Positions 15,824 to 24,213 of a DNA stretch of 64,000 bases are shown one piece after another. Both the position numbers and the translations under genes were made by a program. The notes beneath the pieces are model-generated. The model searched no databases. It saw only the letters and a program-made list of their open reading frames with translations, and was not told the DNA's origin. The DNA comes from JBAXTU01 sp037130015 (GTDB taxonomy: Bacteria; Patescibacteriota; Patescibacteriia; 2-01-FULL-39-33). Within the stretch, counting starts at the first letter, position 1, and each line of letters begins with the position of its first letter. The stretch covers positions 1-64,000 of the forward strand of contig JBAXTU010000002.1 of assembly GCA_037130015.1 (NCBI GenBank), in the 5' to 3' direction.

Positions 15824-16684
15824 TTATTTTTGACAATCAGGACAAAAATGAGTCCCACGTCCGCCAAGTTTTATTTTTTTAATAACATTATTGCAACGCA
15901 AACATTTTTGACCAGCTCGCTTGTATACTTTTAAATATTTTAACATACCACCTTTGGTGCCATCAGTGCGCACATAATTATCAGAAGTAGTACCGCCTTT
16001 AGTAATGGCGAATTTTAAAATTTTAGGAATAGCCAAATACAAATCTTTAACTTCTTTTTCTTTTAAATCACCTGCTATTCTGGTTGGCAAAATATGAGCC
16101 ATAAACAACGACTCATCAGCATAAATATTACCAATGCCAGCAATTTTTTCCTGATCTAATAAGAGCTGTTTTATTTTTTTGTTTTTATATTTTTTTAATA
16201 AATCCAAAAACCAAGATAATCTGTATTCTTTATCAAACGGCTCCACACCGTATTTTTGTTTGGTAAGTTCACGAGTGGCATTATCAACATATTTTATCCA
16301 ACCGAATTTCCTGATGTCATTAAAATACAAAGCCGAACCATCAGTAAAATCAATAACTATGCGAGAAAATTTATTAGGCAATTCACCAACATTACCAATC
16401 GCATGTCCTCCTGAAATCTTCTGGCCTGATTTTGAGGCATACACCAATTGCCCGGTCATTTTTAGGTGAATCAAAATATTATGATCACCGCCCAAATCAA
16501 TAATAATCATTTTGCCACGACGGCCAATGCTATAAATTTTTTTATTTTTTAATTTACGCGCTAAAATAATGGCACTGGGCAAGGCACTCTTGACTGCCGA
16601 AGTCACCACGATTTTTATAGTTTTATTTTTTATTTTTTTATTAAGTTCAGAAACAATTGTTTGAACTTCTGGAAGTTCTGGCAT
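15824..16684 (-). CDS. mutM: Formamidopyrimidine-DNA glycosylase
   Basis: Base-excision repair enzyme with glycosylase and AP-lyase activity against 8-oxoguanine and formamidopyrimidines. 286 residues: PELPEVQT start with catalytic Pro2 and Glu3, the GRRGKMIIIDL beta-strand with the conserved Lys, the H2TH region (LDQEKIAGIGNIYADESLF), and a C-terminal zinc finger CLRCNN...CPDC with the GRGTHFC arginine. All catalytic elements are visible. It is 11 bases downstream of secA. Confidence 0.96.
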   Translation of the reverse strand: MPELPEVQTIVSELNKKIKNKTIKIVVTSAVKSALPSAIILARKLKNKKIYSIGRRGKMIIIDLGGDHNILIHLKMTGQLVYASKSGQKISGGHAIGNVGELPNKFSRIVIDFTDGSALYFNDIRKFGWIKYVDNATRELTKQKYGVEPFDKEYRLSWFLDLLKKYKNKKIKQLLLDQEKIAGIGNIYADESLFMAHILPTRIAGDLKEKEVKDLYLAIPKILKFAITKGGTTSDNYVRTDGTKGGMLKYLKVYKRAGQKCLRCNNVIKKIKLGGRGTHFCPDCQK

Positions 16685-16695
16685 AAAATATTATT

Positions 16696-19416
16696 TTATT
16701 TACCATGACAATGTTTATACTTCTTGCCACTACCACAAGGACAAAGATCATTTCTACCAACTTTCTCGCCATTATAATGGCTGGAGTCCTTGATAATTTT
16801 GTCCACCTTGCGATCTTTAATGACCGCATCCTGTTCCATAGGAGATTTAAAAGAAGATTCTTTTTGGGCACCAGATAATTTTATATTTTTAGGATTATTT
16901 TCCAATGGCATTTGATCTGGCGACACCATACCTATTTTATAAATACTATAAGCTATTTGACGATCAACTTCATCTAATAGCTGACGAAACATCTTTAGAG
17001 CTTCTCGCTTGTACTCCACAAGCGGATCTCGCTGACCATAACCTCGCAGTCCAATACCGCCACGCAAATATTCCACCGCATCCAAATGATCCACCCACAA
17101 AGAATCAATCACGCGAAGCAACATGCCTTTTTCAATTTGACGCATAGGCAAAATTTCCGGATTAGGATTAGGCAACATGTTCACATTTTTTTCCAATTCA
17201 TTATAAGACAACACGGCTAGTTTATCCAAGTGACCAATAATGCCATCACGCGACATTAGATCAGCTTCATAATCACCGCCTTGATTTCTGATTTTTTCAA
17301 TTTCAGCCTGATCTTCTTTTTTCAAATGAAAAATAGCACCGACCGATTCAAAAATTATAGGCAATTCCCAATTTTTAGGATCTTCGGTCGCGGTATGCAT
17401 ATTCACAATAGCGGCAATTTCGTTTTCCACAGCTGTCATGACCGCTTCTTTGGTTTCGGTTCCGTCTAAAATTTGACGACGTTTTTTATAAATAGTTTCC
17501 CTTTGCTTGTTCATGACATCATCATATTCAACCAAATGTTTTCTAGTATCAAAATGATGACTCTCCACCTTTTTTTGCGCTTCTTCAATTGATTTGGTGA
17601 TCATGCCATTTTCAATAGGCATATCCTCTGGGATACGAAAAGTTTCCATCACTGATTTGAGACGCCCCGAACCAAACACCCGCATCAAATCATCATCAAG
17701 AGAAATAAAGAATTGTGAAGAACCCGGATCGCCTTGACGTCCGGCGCGTCCACGAAGTTGATTATCTATTCGGCGCGAGTCATGTCGTTCTGTCCCAATC
17801 ACACACAAACCACCAGCAGTCACCACGCGTTCATGTTCTGCTTCATTATATGGATAACCACCCAAAATAATATCCACGCCACGGCCAGCCATATTCGTGG
17901 CCACAGTAATGGCGCCATATTTACCAGCTTGCGCGATAATATGCGCTTCTTTTTCATGATGTTTGGCATTCAAAACTTGAGCTTCAAGTCCTTCACGAGC
18001 GAGCAAATCAGCCAAGATTTCATTTTTTTCAATAGAAATTGTACCAACCAAAACAGGCTGTCCAACTTGATGGCGAGCTTTAATTTCAGCCACGAGCGCT
18101 TGAAATTTACCATTTTCATTTTTATAAATACGATCATTTGAATCTTTTCTCAACATGGGCCTATTGGTCGGAATAACCACCACTTCCAATTTATAAATTT
18201 TGGAAAATTCTTCGGCTTCGGTAGCGGCCGTGCCAGTCATACCAGCCAATTTTTCATACAAACGAAAATAGTTTTGAAAAGAAACCGTGGCCAGTGTTTT
18301 GCTTTCTTTTTGTACGGTGACATTTTCTTTGGCTTCAATAGCTTGATGCAAACCTTCGCTATAACGACGGCCAAACATCATACGTCCGGTAAATTCATCA
18401 ATAATAATTATCTCGCCATCCTTGACCACATAATCTTTATCTTTTTTAAACAGCGCCTCAGCTTTTAGTGACTGTTCAATATGATGCACATCAGAAATCC
18501 CTCTATCAGTGTAAATATTTTCCACGCCCAAAAATTTTTCAACTTTATTAATGCCATTTTCAGTGAGCGTAGATGATCGACGTTTTTCATCAATTACATA
18601 ATCTTCTTCATGCTGTAATTTTTTTACAATTTGTGCAAATTGGTAATATTTGTCAGTGGACTCCATGTCGGGCGCAGAAATAATAAGTGGCGTGCGCGCT
18701 TCATCAATCAAAATTGAATCAACTTCATCAACAATGGAAAAATACAATGGCCTTTGCACCATTTCTTCCACAGACATCACCATATTGTCGCGCAAATAAT
18801 CAAAACCAAATTCGTTGTTAGTGCCATATAAAACATCGCAAGCATAAGCTTCTTTTCTAGTACACGGCACTAAATTCTGCACATCCAAAATTGGATCGCC
18901 TTCTTGGTGCTGATATGACGCATCAAATCTATAAGAAATATTTTGCTGTTGGATACAACTAACAGTGAGTCCTAAAAAATCATAAATCTGGCCCATCCAA
19001 TCAGCGTGGATACGAGACAAATAATCATTGACCGTCACTAAATGCACCCCGCGACCAGCCAAAGCATTAAGATAAAGCGGAGCAGCAGCAGTTAAAGTTT
19101 TACCTTCTCCAGTTTTCATTTCTGCAATTTGACCACGATGAAGCACGATACCACCAATCATCTGAACATCAAAATGGCGCTGACCAATAACACGCTTAGA
19201 CGCCTCACGGATAGTGGCAAAAGCCTCTGGTAAAATTTCATCAAGTGTCTTGCCACTTGCCAGCCCTGCTTTTAATTTTATTGTTTGGGCTTTTAAAGCT
19301 TCATCTGACAAAGCGGAAATCTGCTGTTCAAGCGCATTAATTTGCTCCACTGTCTCTTGCAACTCGCCAATCACCTTTTTGTTGGGATCGCCGAATATTT
19401 TGGTAAAAAATGACAT
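16696..19416 (-). CDS. secA: Preprotein translocase ATPase SecA
   Basis: Motor that drives secretory proteins through SecYEG. 906 residues: Walker A MKTGEGKT (100-107), DEAD-type IVDEVDSILIDEARTPL, the SecA signature VATNMAGRGVDIILGG, LRGRAGRQGDPG helicase motif, and the C-terminal zinc-binding SEC-C tail CPCGSGKKYKHCHGK (892-906). It is complete. Its promoter lies just after the terminator of the hpf gene. Confidence 0.97.
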   Translation of the reverse strand: MSFFTKIFGDPNKKVIGELQETVEQINALEQQISALSDEALKAQTIKLKAGLASGKTLDEILPEAFATIREASKRVIGQRHFDVQMIGGIVLHRGQIAEMKTGEGKTLTAAAPLYLNALAGRGVHLVTVNDYLSRIHADWMGQIYDFLGLTVSCIQQQNISYRFDASYQHQEGDPILDVQNLVPCTRKEAYACDVLYGTNNEFGFDYLRDNMVMSVEEMVQRPLYFSIVDEVDSILIDEARTPLIISAPDMESTDKYYQFAQIVKKLQHEEDYVIDEKRRSSTLTENGINKVEKFLGVENIYTDRGISDVHHIEQSLKAEALFKKDKDYVVKDGEIIIIDEFTGRMMFGRRYSEGLHQAIEAKENVTVQKESKTLATVSFQNYFRLYEKLAGMTGTAATEAEEFSKIYKLEVVVIPTNRPMLRKDSNDRIYKNENGKFQALVAEIKARHQVGQPVLVGTISIEKNEILADLLAREGLEAQVLNAKHHEKEAHIIAQAGKYGAITVATNMAGRGVDIILGGYPYNEAEHERVVTAGGLCVIGTERHDSRRIDNQLRGRAGRQGDPGSSQFFISLDDDLMRVFGSGRLKSVMETFRIPEDMPIENGMITKSIEEAQKKVESHHFDTRKHLVEYDDVMNKQRETIYKKRRQILDGTETKEAVMTAVENEIAAIVNMHTATEDPKNWELPIIFESVGAIFHLKKEDQAEIEKIRNQGGDYEADLMSRDGIIGHLDKLAVLSYNELEKNVNMLPNPNPEILPMRQIEKGMLLRVIDSLWVDHLDAVEYLRGGIGLRGYGQRDPLVEYKREALKMFRQLLDEVDRQIAYSIYKIGMVSPDQMPLENNPKNIKLSGAQKESSFKSPMEQDAVIKDRKVDKIIKDSSHYNGEKVGRNDLCPCGSGKKYKHCHGK

Positions 19417-19442
19417 ATTGTTATATTGTTTATTTCACTGGA

Positions 19443-19471
19443 ATTATAATAGAAAAACCCAAAATAATCAA
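19443..19471 (-). promoter_or_regulatory. Sigma70-type promoter of secA
   Basis: On the minus strand TTGATT (19471-19466) and TATAAT (19448-19443) are separated by 17 bases, 26 bases before the secA ATG. Confidence 0.65.
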
Positions 19472-19479
19472 CTAAAAAG

Positions 19480-19510
19480 AAAAAGCCGACAACAAACTTG
19501 CTGTCGGCTT
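19480..19510 (-). terminator. Intrinsic terminator of hpf
   Basis: AGCCGACAGCAA and TTGTTGTCGGCT arms form a stem on the minus strand, followed by a T-rich run. Confidence 0.8.
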
Positions 19511-19521
19511 ATAATTCAATA

Positions 19522-19821
19522 TTAATCCCGTTTTTCTTTGTACTTAATTAATTCACCTTTTAATTTGTCCCGCACTTCATTCATAGACTTGGAAATATTT
19601 TCAGTCTCAGCTGTGGCGCGCAAAATTTTGCCAGGCACGTGCAAATTTATTTCTGCGCGATAAATATCACCCTTTTGATGATGAAAAGTGGTAATACCAA
19701 CTTCCACATCAGCGCTAATAATACAATCACAATATTTAGTCAGCCCCATTATCTTTTCATTAATGACTTCATGGGCTTCTGGTGATAGTTTAGCGTTGGT
19801 CGCCTTGATATTAATTTCCAT
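19522..19821 (-). CDS. hpf: Ribosome hibernation-promoting factor (short HPF/RaiA family)
   Basis: Binds the 30S subunit and inactivates ribosomes in starvation. 99 residues, the short form: MEINIKATNAKLSPEAHEVINEKI, then the beta-strand pair with KGDIYRAEINLHVPGKILRATAE and the basic C-terminal helix (SMNEVRDKLKGELIKYKEKRD). There is no C-terminal dimerisation domain, so it resembles short HPF or YfiA rather than the long form. Confidence 0.88.
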   Translation of the reverse strand: MEINIKATNAKLSPEAHEVINEKIMGLTKYCDCIISADVEVGITTFHHQKGDIYRAEINLHVPGKILRATAETENISKSMNEVRDKLKGELIKYKEKRD

Positions 19822-19859
19822 AAATTATTTTTATTAAATTAATGATTCTTTGCAGGGAA

Positions 19860-22526
19860 TTATCCGACTTGATAAATAGTATTAATATGATGACCGGAAG
19901 CAACCTGTAAACGATGTTTTTTAACTGTTCGTTCTTTTAAATATCGCCTCATATAATCAAAAACTTCAGTGCGATTGCTTAAGGCGTGCCAACCGCCGTC
20001 CTGTTCGGTGATATAAAGATGCTTAAAGCCGTTATCCTTAACAAACTGCTGGCCAATGTCCAAAACTTTCTCGCAAAAATCTTCCACGCTGATATTTTTC
20101 ATAAAATCAGAATTGGGATTAAAACCGCGCAAGACCAAAGATTGTCCGTCACCATCCTCAATAATATACGCCTGAATATTACCCTTGACCTTTTCGTCTT
20201 GTTCCACGATATTAAGGTGAAAATGGTCATCCCGATTAAACAGCTCAATATCCTGCGCCGTACAAATGCCGGCCGAAGCCTTGGCAAAAAATGAACCGAC
20301 ATTTTTGGAAACATACGCCTTGAGATCAGCTTTGGTCGCCGTGGCTGTTCCGCCACCTTGAACCTGAAATTTCTTTAAATCCTTTTTTATGGCCGCGCGC
20401 CACGGGCTGATGACTTTTTCACCGATATATTGCGACAAAACTTTTGATAACTCTTCATAAGTCCTGATTTTTTGCCAATCAACTTCCAATTTTCCGCCCA
20501 TTAACCGTTCCAAAGTCTGTTGTCTTTTGGGTTTTTCCAAAACGCCGATCAATTCCTTGGCGACAAAATCGGTTTCCTCCGCCAGCAAACTCTCCAGCTC
20601 AGCCGAAAAATTATCCTTAAAATACACGCCGACTATCTCTTGAAGTTCGGCCAAAAATCCAAAAACATTAAGCTCGTCAACTTTTGGATAGCGCTCCAAA
20701 AAATTGCGCGCCAAAGCCGTTTGAGCCAAGGGCTCCAGCAATCGGCCAATTTCCAGCGGTGAAAATTCAGTCTTGCCTTTAGTCACATCAACCAAAACTT
20801 TTAGGTCTTTTTGCGTTGCCGGTAGATCAGCATTGTTTTTAATTTCTTTAGTTTCTGCCGGCTGTTTTTGATCAGCTGACTCGGCCGTTTCCCAGGCCCG
20901 CAGTTTCTCCGCATCAAACAAATCACGCCAAATTGAAATTTTTGGCAAATCAAATTTTTCACCCGGCTTCAACTCATATTTCTTTTTACCGCCCAAAGTA
21001 AAATCATAACCCTCGGCCGGAAAATTGTAACCAGCCAAATCCTCCGTTTGATCTTCTAATTTAGGAATAAATTTATCAACCGACTGACAATCCATGCCCA
21101 CCGGCTTATAGGCCAAATAAACCATCTCCGACAGAATTTCCCGATCTTGTTTAGGCAATATCTTGGCAATCGGCTCATTGTGGAAAAATCTCGGCTTCAG
21201 TGACTTAATTTTCTTGGCCAAATCCTGGCGTCCGACTAATCCGGCTTCATGATAACGCTTAAAAATAATCGGGGTCAGCGAACCTAAGTCCTCAATCGCC
21301 GCAAAAATTTCTTCTTGATTTTCGGTCGGCTGATAATTCGACAATTTGGAAATCGTGTCAATGACCGTATTAAATTGATTGGGATACTCGGCGATTAATT
21401 TCCTGAGCCAAGAGAAATTTTTCTGATCGTTTAAATACCGTTCAGTCGCGGCTGGAAAATATTTCTCGCGCACTAATTTATTCGCCATGAATTTAAACAA
21501 ACTATCCGGCACTTCTTGTCGCGCCAAAAACTTCAGGGCTAAATTACCACCTAGCTTTTGATCAATTTCAAATAATTTTTTAATTAATCTCGCCAATTGC
21601 GCATTTTTAGTGAGCGCCTTGATCGGATCCCTTTCTTTCTTTAGAGAATTCAAGCCGATTTCTAACAGTAATCTTTTACTGTCTTCTCCGCCCAGATTAT
21701 CCAAGGCATCAATTATTTCTAACAACAATCCATGACCGACTTCTTCTTTGCCCTCAAAGGCCGACTTTAAATTTACGCCCAAACGATCTTTGACTCCCTC
21801 CCGCTCGGCGACTTCCGCCGTGGTAATTTTGTCTTGGCTTAAAACTTTAGATAATTCCCGATCAAATATTTTTATCGTCTTAGCTCTATCGGCTTCCGGC
21901 AAATAACCGATAAATTCCGCCCTTTCCGTCTCATCCAAAGCCAAAGCGCAAGCCGGCAATAATTTCGGATCGGCCACGGACGCCTCGGCTAATATTTTTA
22001 AATCCGGCAATTCTTTTCCATTCACTTCTCTTTGCAAAATACCCATCAGTAGCGCGTCTGGCTTAAAATCAGCTGCCGCTCTTGCCGTCTCATTGGCTCG
22101 GCCGGCTTTGCTGTCTTGCGCCCGCCGCAAATTGTCGCCGTAATTCTCGCCCAAAGCTTGCTCGGCCTTGGCTAACGTCGCATAAGCCATTTGCGCATAA
22201 GATGGAGCCACGGCCATTTGTTCGGCCGCGTTACCAGCAATCAATTGCTTATTGGCTAGAATTTTTTCCGCCACTTCAGGCGTGTACTGATTTGCACCGC
22301 CAGCTTCAGCAATTATTTGCTCTAATTGTTCCTGATTAGTATTTGCTGTTGTTTCGGCCAAGGCGCGGTTTTTAAAATCAACAATCTTAGAACGCAAATC
22401 ATAGCTCAATAGTCTTAAATCAGCTTTAGCTCTGACAGCTTGCAACTGGTCGGGCTCACTCGCGACGATTTTTGTTTCTACTGACACGACTGTTGCTCCC
22501 GTTGATTCAAAATTTTTTCTGCGCAT
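19860..22526 (-). CDS. 888-residue hypothetical protein translationally coupled to the DGR reverse transcriptase
   Basis: Not recognised. Its ATG at 22526 lies one base after the TAA stop of the reverse transcriptase, so translation is probably coupled. There is no signal peptide or membrane helix. Most of the protein is charged and helical, with Ala/Glu/Leu-rich stretches (RSKIVDFKNRALAETTANT; DLKILAEASVADPKLLPACALAL) that suggest an alpha-solenoid. The last 160 residues differ, with beta-strand-like segments (FHLNIVEQ, GNIQAYIIEDGDGQSLVLRGF, HLYITEQDGGWHALSNR). Near residue 750 FFAKASAG looks like an inserted palindromic element. Whether it takes part in retrohoming is unknown. Confidence 0.75.
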   Translation of the reverse strand: MRRKNFESTGATVVSVETKIVASEPDQLQAVRAKADLRLLSYDLRSKIVDFKNRALAETTANTNQEQLEQIIAEAGGANQYTPEVAEKILANKQLIAGNAAEQMAVAPSYAQMAYATLAKAEQALGENYGDNLRRAQDSKAGRANETARAAADFKPDALLMGILQREVNGKELPDLKILAEASVADPKLLPACALALDETERAEFIGYLPEADRAKTIKIFDRELSKVLSQDKITTAEVAEREGVKDRLGVNLKSAFEGKEEVGHGLLLEIIDALDNLGGEDSKRLLLEIGLNSLKKERDPIKALTKNAQLARLIKKLFEIDQKLGGNLALKFLARQEVPDSLFKFMANKLVREKYFPAATERYLNDQKNFSWLRKLIAEYPNQFNTVIDTISKLSNYQPTENQEEIFAAIEDLGSLTPIIFKRYHEAGLVGRQDLAKKIKSLKPRFFHNEPIAKILPKQDREILSEMVYLAYKPVGMDCQSVDKFIPKLEDQTEDLAGYNFPAEGYDFTLGGKKKYELKPGEKFDLPKISIWRDLFDAEKLRAWETAESADQKQPAETKEIKNNADLPATQKDLKVLVDVTKGKTEFSPLEIGRLLEPLAQTALARNFLERYPKVDELNVFGFLAELQEIVGVYFKDNFSAELESLLAEETDFVAKELIGVLEKPKRQQTLERLMGGKLEVDWQKIRTYEELSKVLSQYIGEKVISPWRAAIKKDLKKFQVQGGGTATATKADLKAYVSKNVGSFFAKASAGICTAQDIELFNRDDHFHLNIVEQDEKVKGNIQAYIIEDGDGQSLVLRGFNPNSDFMKNISVEDFCEKVLDIGQQFVKDNGFKHLYITEQDGGWHALSNRTEVFDYMRRYLKERTVKKHRLQVASGHHINTIYQVG

Positions 22527-22527
22527 A

Positions 22528-23509
22528 TTATATGTCGTTTAATAATTCTTTGGCTAAATAATTAATCTCTGTCAATTTATCCGGCTCATATTGTTTAATC
22601 AGCCCGCTGTAGCTTGATAAATTGCCTAAATTAATCCGCAGTCTCAATCTTTTGTTATTTCGTCTGCTAAGCCATCGGTTCCAAGGATAAATCACCACAC
22701 CCAAAAATTTCAATCCCCGATTCGCTTTTATGATTATATCATGGCGACAGTTTATATCAAGTCGCAAATCATGCTTTAAAAATTCTATGACATTAATCCT
22801 AATTTTACCCAATTCTACCGCATTATCTGCTAAAATAATAAAATCATCACCATAGCGCAAATAATATTTGATTTTTAGATTATGTTTTACAAATCTATCC
22901 AGTTCATTGAGATAAATATTGGCAAAAATCTGACTGGTCAGATTACCAATAGGAATGCCACGGGCAGTTTTACTCTCTCTCTCTCTCGTATTGCCTGGGT
23001 TCGCTAAAAATTATTTTTCTCATTATGGCCAAAACCCGATCATCGCTAATTTTTCTGGCTATCAAACCAAACAAAATTCCCTGATTAACGTTGTCAAAAA
23101 ATTTCTTTATGTCGGACCGCCAAACATAACCGGCGGACTGGCGACGCAAAAATTCCTGCGTACGCTTTATAGCGCCAATAAGTCCTTTACCCTCGCGACA
23201 CGACCAAGCGTCATAAATAAATGTCTTGTCAAAAATCGGCTTCAAGTATTCATAAAGCAAACGATGGACGACGCGATCACGCACCGGAGCAATTTTGATC
23301 AGTCGCCGTTTGTTATCAATCACGACAAACTGCCGATAATCGCCGGGCCGATAGTTGCCACTAATCAAATCCGCTTCCAACCGCCTTAGATTATTTTCTA
23401 AAAAATATTCAAATTCAATAATTTCTCGACTGGCGATTTTTCCGCTCCTGAACAACCGCCAACATTTATACAAATTACTTAAACTAAAATTTATGGATTC
23501 ACTGCCCAT
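22528..23509 (-). CDS. DGR reverse transcriptase, frame interrupted at a GA tract
   Basis: RNA-directed DNA polymerase of a diversity-generating retroelement. It would make error-prone cDNA from the template repeat. The first part (23509-22970, 179 residues) has IAPVRDRVVHRLLYEYL, WSCREGKG and the catalytic RSDIKKFFD (motif A). The second part (to 22528) has GIPIGNLTSQIFANIYLNEL (motif B), YLRYGDDFIIL (motif C, YGDD) and LKFLGVVIYP. The two parts are in different frames that meet at the GA tract 22973-22987. One extra GA unit would give a 327-residue enzyme. As written it stops before motifs B and C, so it is inactive unless the frame is restored. Confidence 0.9.
22973..22987 (-). repeat. GA dinucleotide tract at the reverse transcriptase frameshift
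   Basis: Fifteen bases of alternating G and A on the coding (minus) strand, (GA)7G, encode ERERE and then run into TAA at 22972-22970. The downstream reverse transcriptase frame is offset by one base. Insertion of two bases or deletion of four restores it, both whole-unit slippage events. Confidence 0.85.
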
Positions 23510-23834
23510 TATTATAAGAACTTATGAGATTTATAAAGCAATTTTTGACCTTAATGAACATATGGAAAAACGCCAACGCTACTCGCTCGGTAATAGCTTA
23601 GAAAATACGCTTTTAATTATGCTGGAAAATTTCATCATGGCCAAAAACGCGCCCAAGCCGCTCAAAGCGGCTTATTTGATCAAAGCCGGCGCCCAGCAGG
23701 AAACCGCCATTTTAAAGTTGCGTTTGATTTTAGAATTGAAGCTAGCCAATGAGACTAGAATTTTCCAAACGCAAGCTAAATTAGCCGAGGTAGGACGCAT
23801 GCTGGGCGGCTGGCTTAAATCTTTATCTTCATAA
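23493..23834 (+). CDS. avd: Avd-like four-helix-bundle accessory protein of the DGR
   Basis: Accessory variability determinant: a small basic helical protein that, in studied DGRs, forms a pentameric barrel and binds the reverse transcriptase and template RNA. From the ATG at 23493 it is 113 residues: MDSLPIIIRTYEIYKAIFDL, SLGNSLENTLLIMLENFIMA, a third and fourth helix, and the hallmark ending AEVGRMLGGWLKSL. Longer starts upstream would run antisense into the reverse transcriptase. It is divergent from and overlaps that gene by 17 bases, and its stop is two bases from the template repeat, which lies on the other strand. This opposite orientation is unusual. Confidence 0.88.
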   Translation: MDSLPIIIRTYEIYKAIFDLNEHMEKRQRYSLGNSLENTLLIMLENFIMAKNAPKPLKAAYLIKAGAQQETAILKLRLILELKLANETRIFQTQAKLAEVGRMLGGWLKSLSS

Positions 23835-23836
23835 AC

Positions 23837-23952
23837 CCTTGCCACGGAACGAAATCCATCGTTGGAATTCCGATTGTCGGGATTGTTCCTGTTCAAGTTC
23901 GGCTGGCGATTGTTGCGGTTCCAGTTGAAATTCGGAACATGGCCGGACACAT
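23837..23952 (-). repeat. DGR template repeat (TR)
   Basis: On the minus strand this 116-base segment would read SGHVPNFNWNRNNRQPNLNR and on to NDGFRSVAR, with 12 asparagine codons, typical of TRs whose AAC/AAT codons are randomised. Against the variable repeat at 24220-24335 there are 18 differences over 23837-23950, all at TR adenines: 10 A to G and 8 A to T. Flanking sequence diverges at once on the 3' side and after about 23950 on the 5' side. The 3' end shares an invariant TTTCGTTCCGTGGC, a candidate initiation-of-homing segment. Confidence 0.93.
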
Positions 23953-24003
23953 TTTATGACGAAAAATATCCGCTTCGCCAGCTATCGCAATAACCGGCTA
24001 CTG
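23953..24003. other. Short spacer between the TR and the duplicated block
   Basis: Non-coding as far as can be seen. A promoter for minus-strand TR RNA would have to lie here or further upstream within 24004-24213; no convincing -35/-10 pair was found. Confidence 0.4.
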
Positions 24004-24213
24004 TTTGTTTTCCGCTCATACGCGAGGTTTTATGAAAAATAAATTATGTAAAGCTGGCAAATACCATATTAGCCAAAATGCTTAACAATAATTTGTTGCG
24101 GTTGCACGGTCCGAGCCGCGTGGCTATACCCCGCTGGAAATAATTTTCCCCGTCAAAGGATCAAAACTAAAATTAAAATAAAATTTAAATTCTAAAATCC
24201 AAAAGACAACCAG

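Noticed and set aside
22973..22987. Programmed ribosomal frameshift at the GA tract
   Set aside because: There is no slippery heptamer of the usual X_XXY_YYZ type and no clear downstream stimulatory hairpin; replication slippage or sequencing error is simpler.
23672..23950. Minus-strand ORF that reads through the TR and antisense avd
   Set aside because: The Asn-rich translation is the template repeat itself; there is no start context, and the rest is antisense to avd.
24130..24213. 29-codon in-frame extension after the target TAG stop, ending FDPLTGKIISSGV
   Set aside because: No evidence of stop-codon read-through, and the TR homology ends before the stop. It may be a remnant of another gene end; too short to call.
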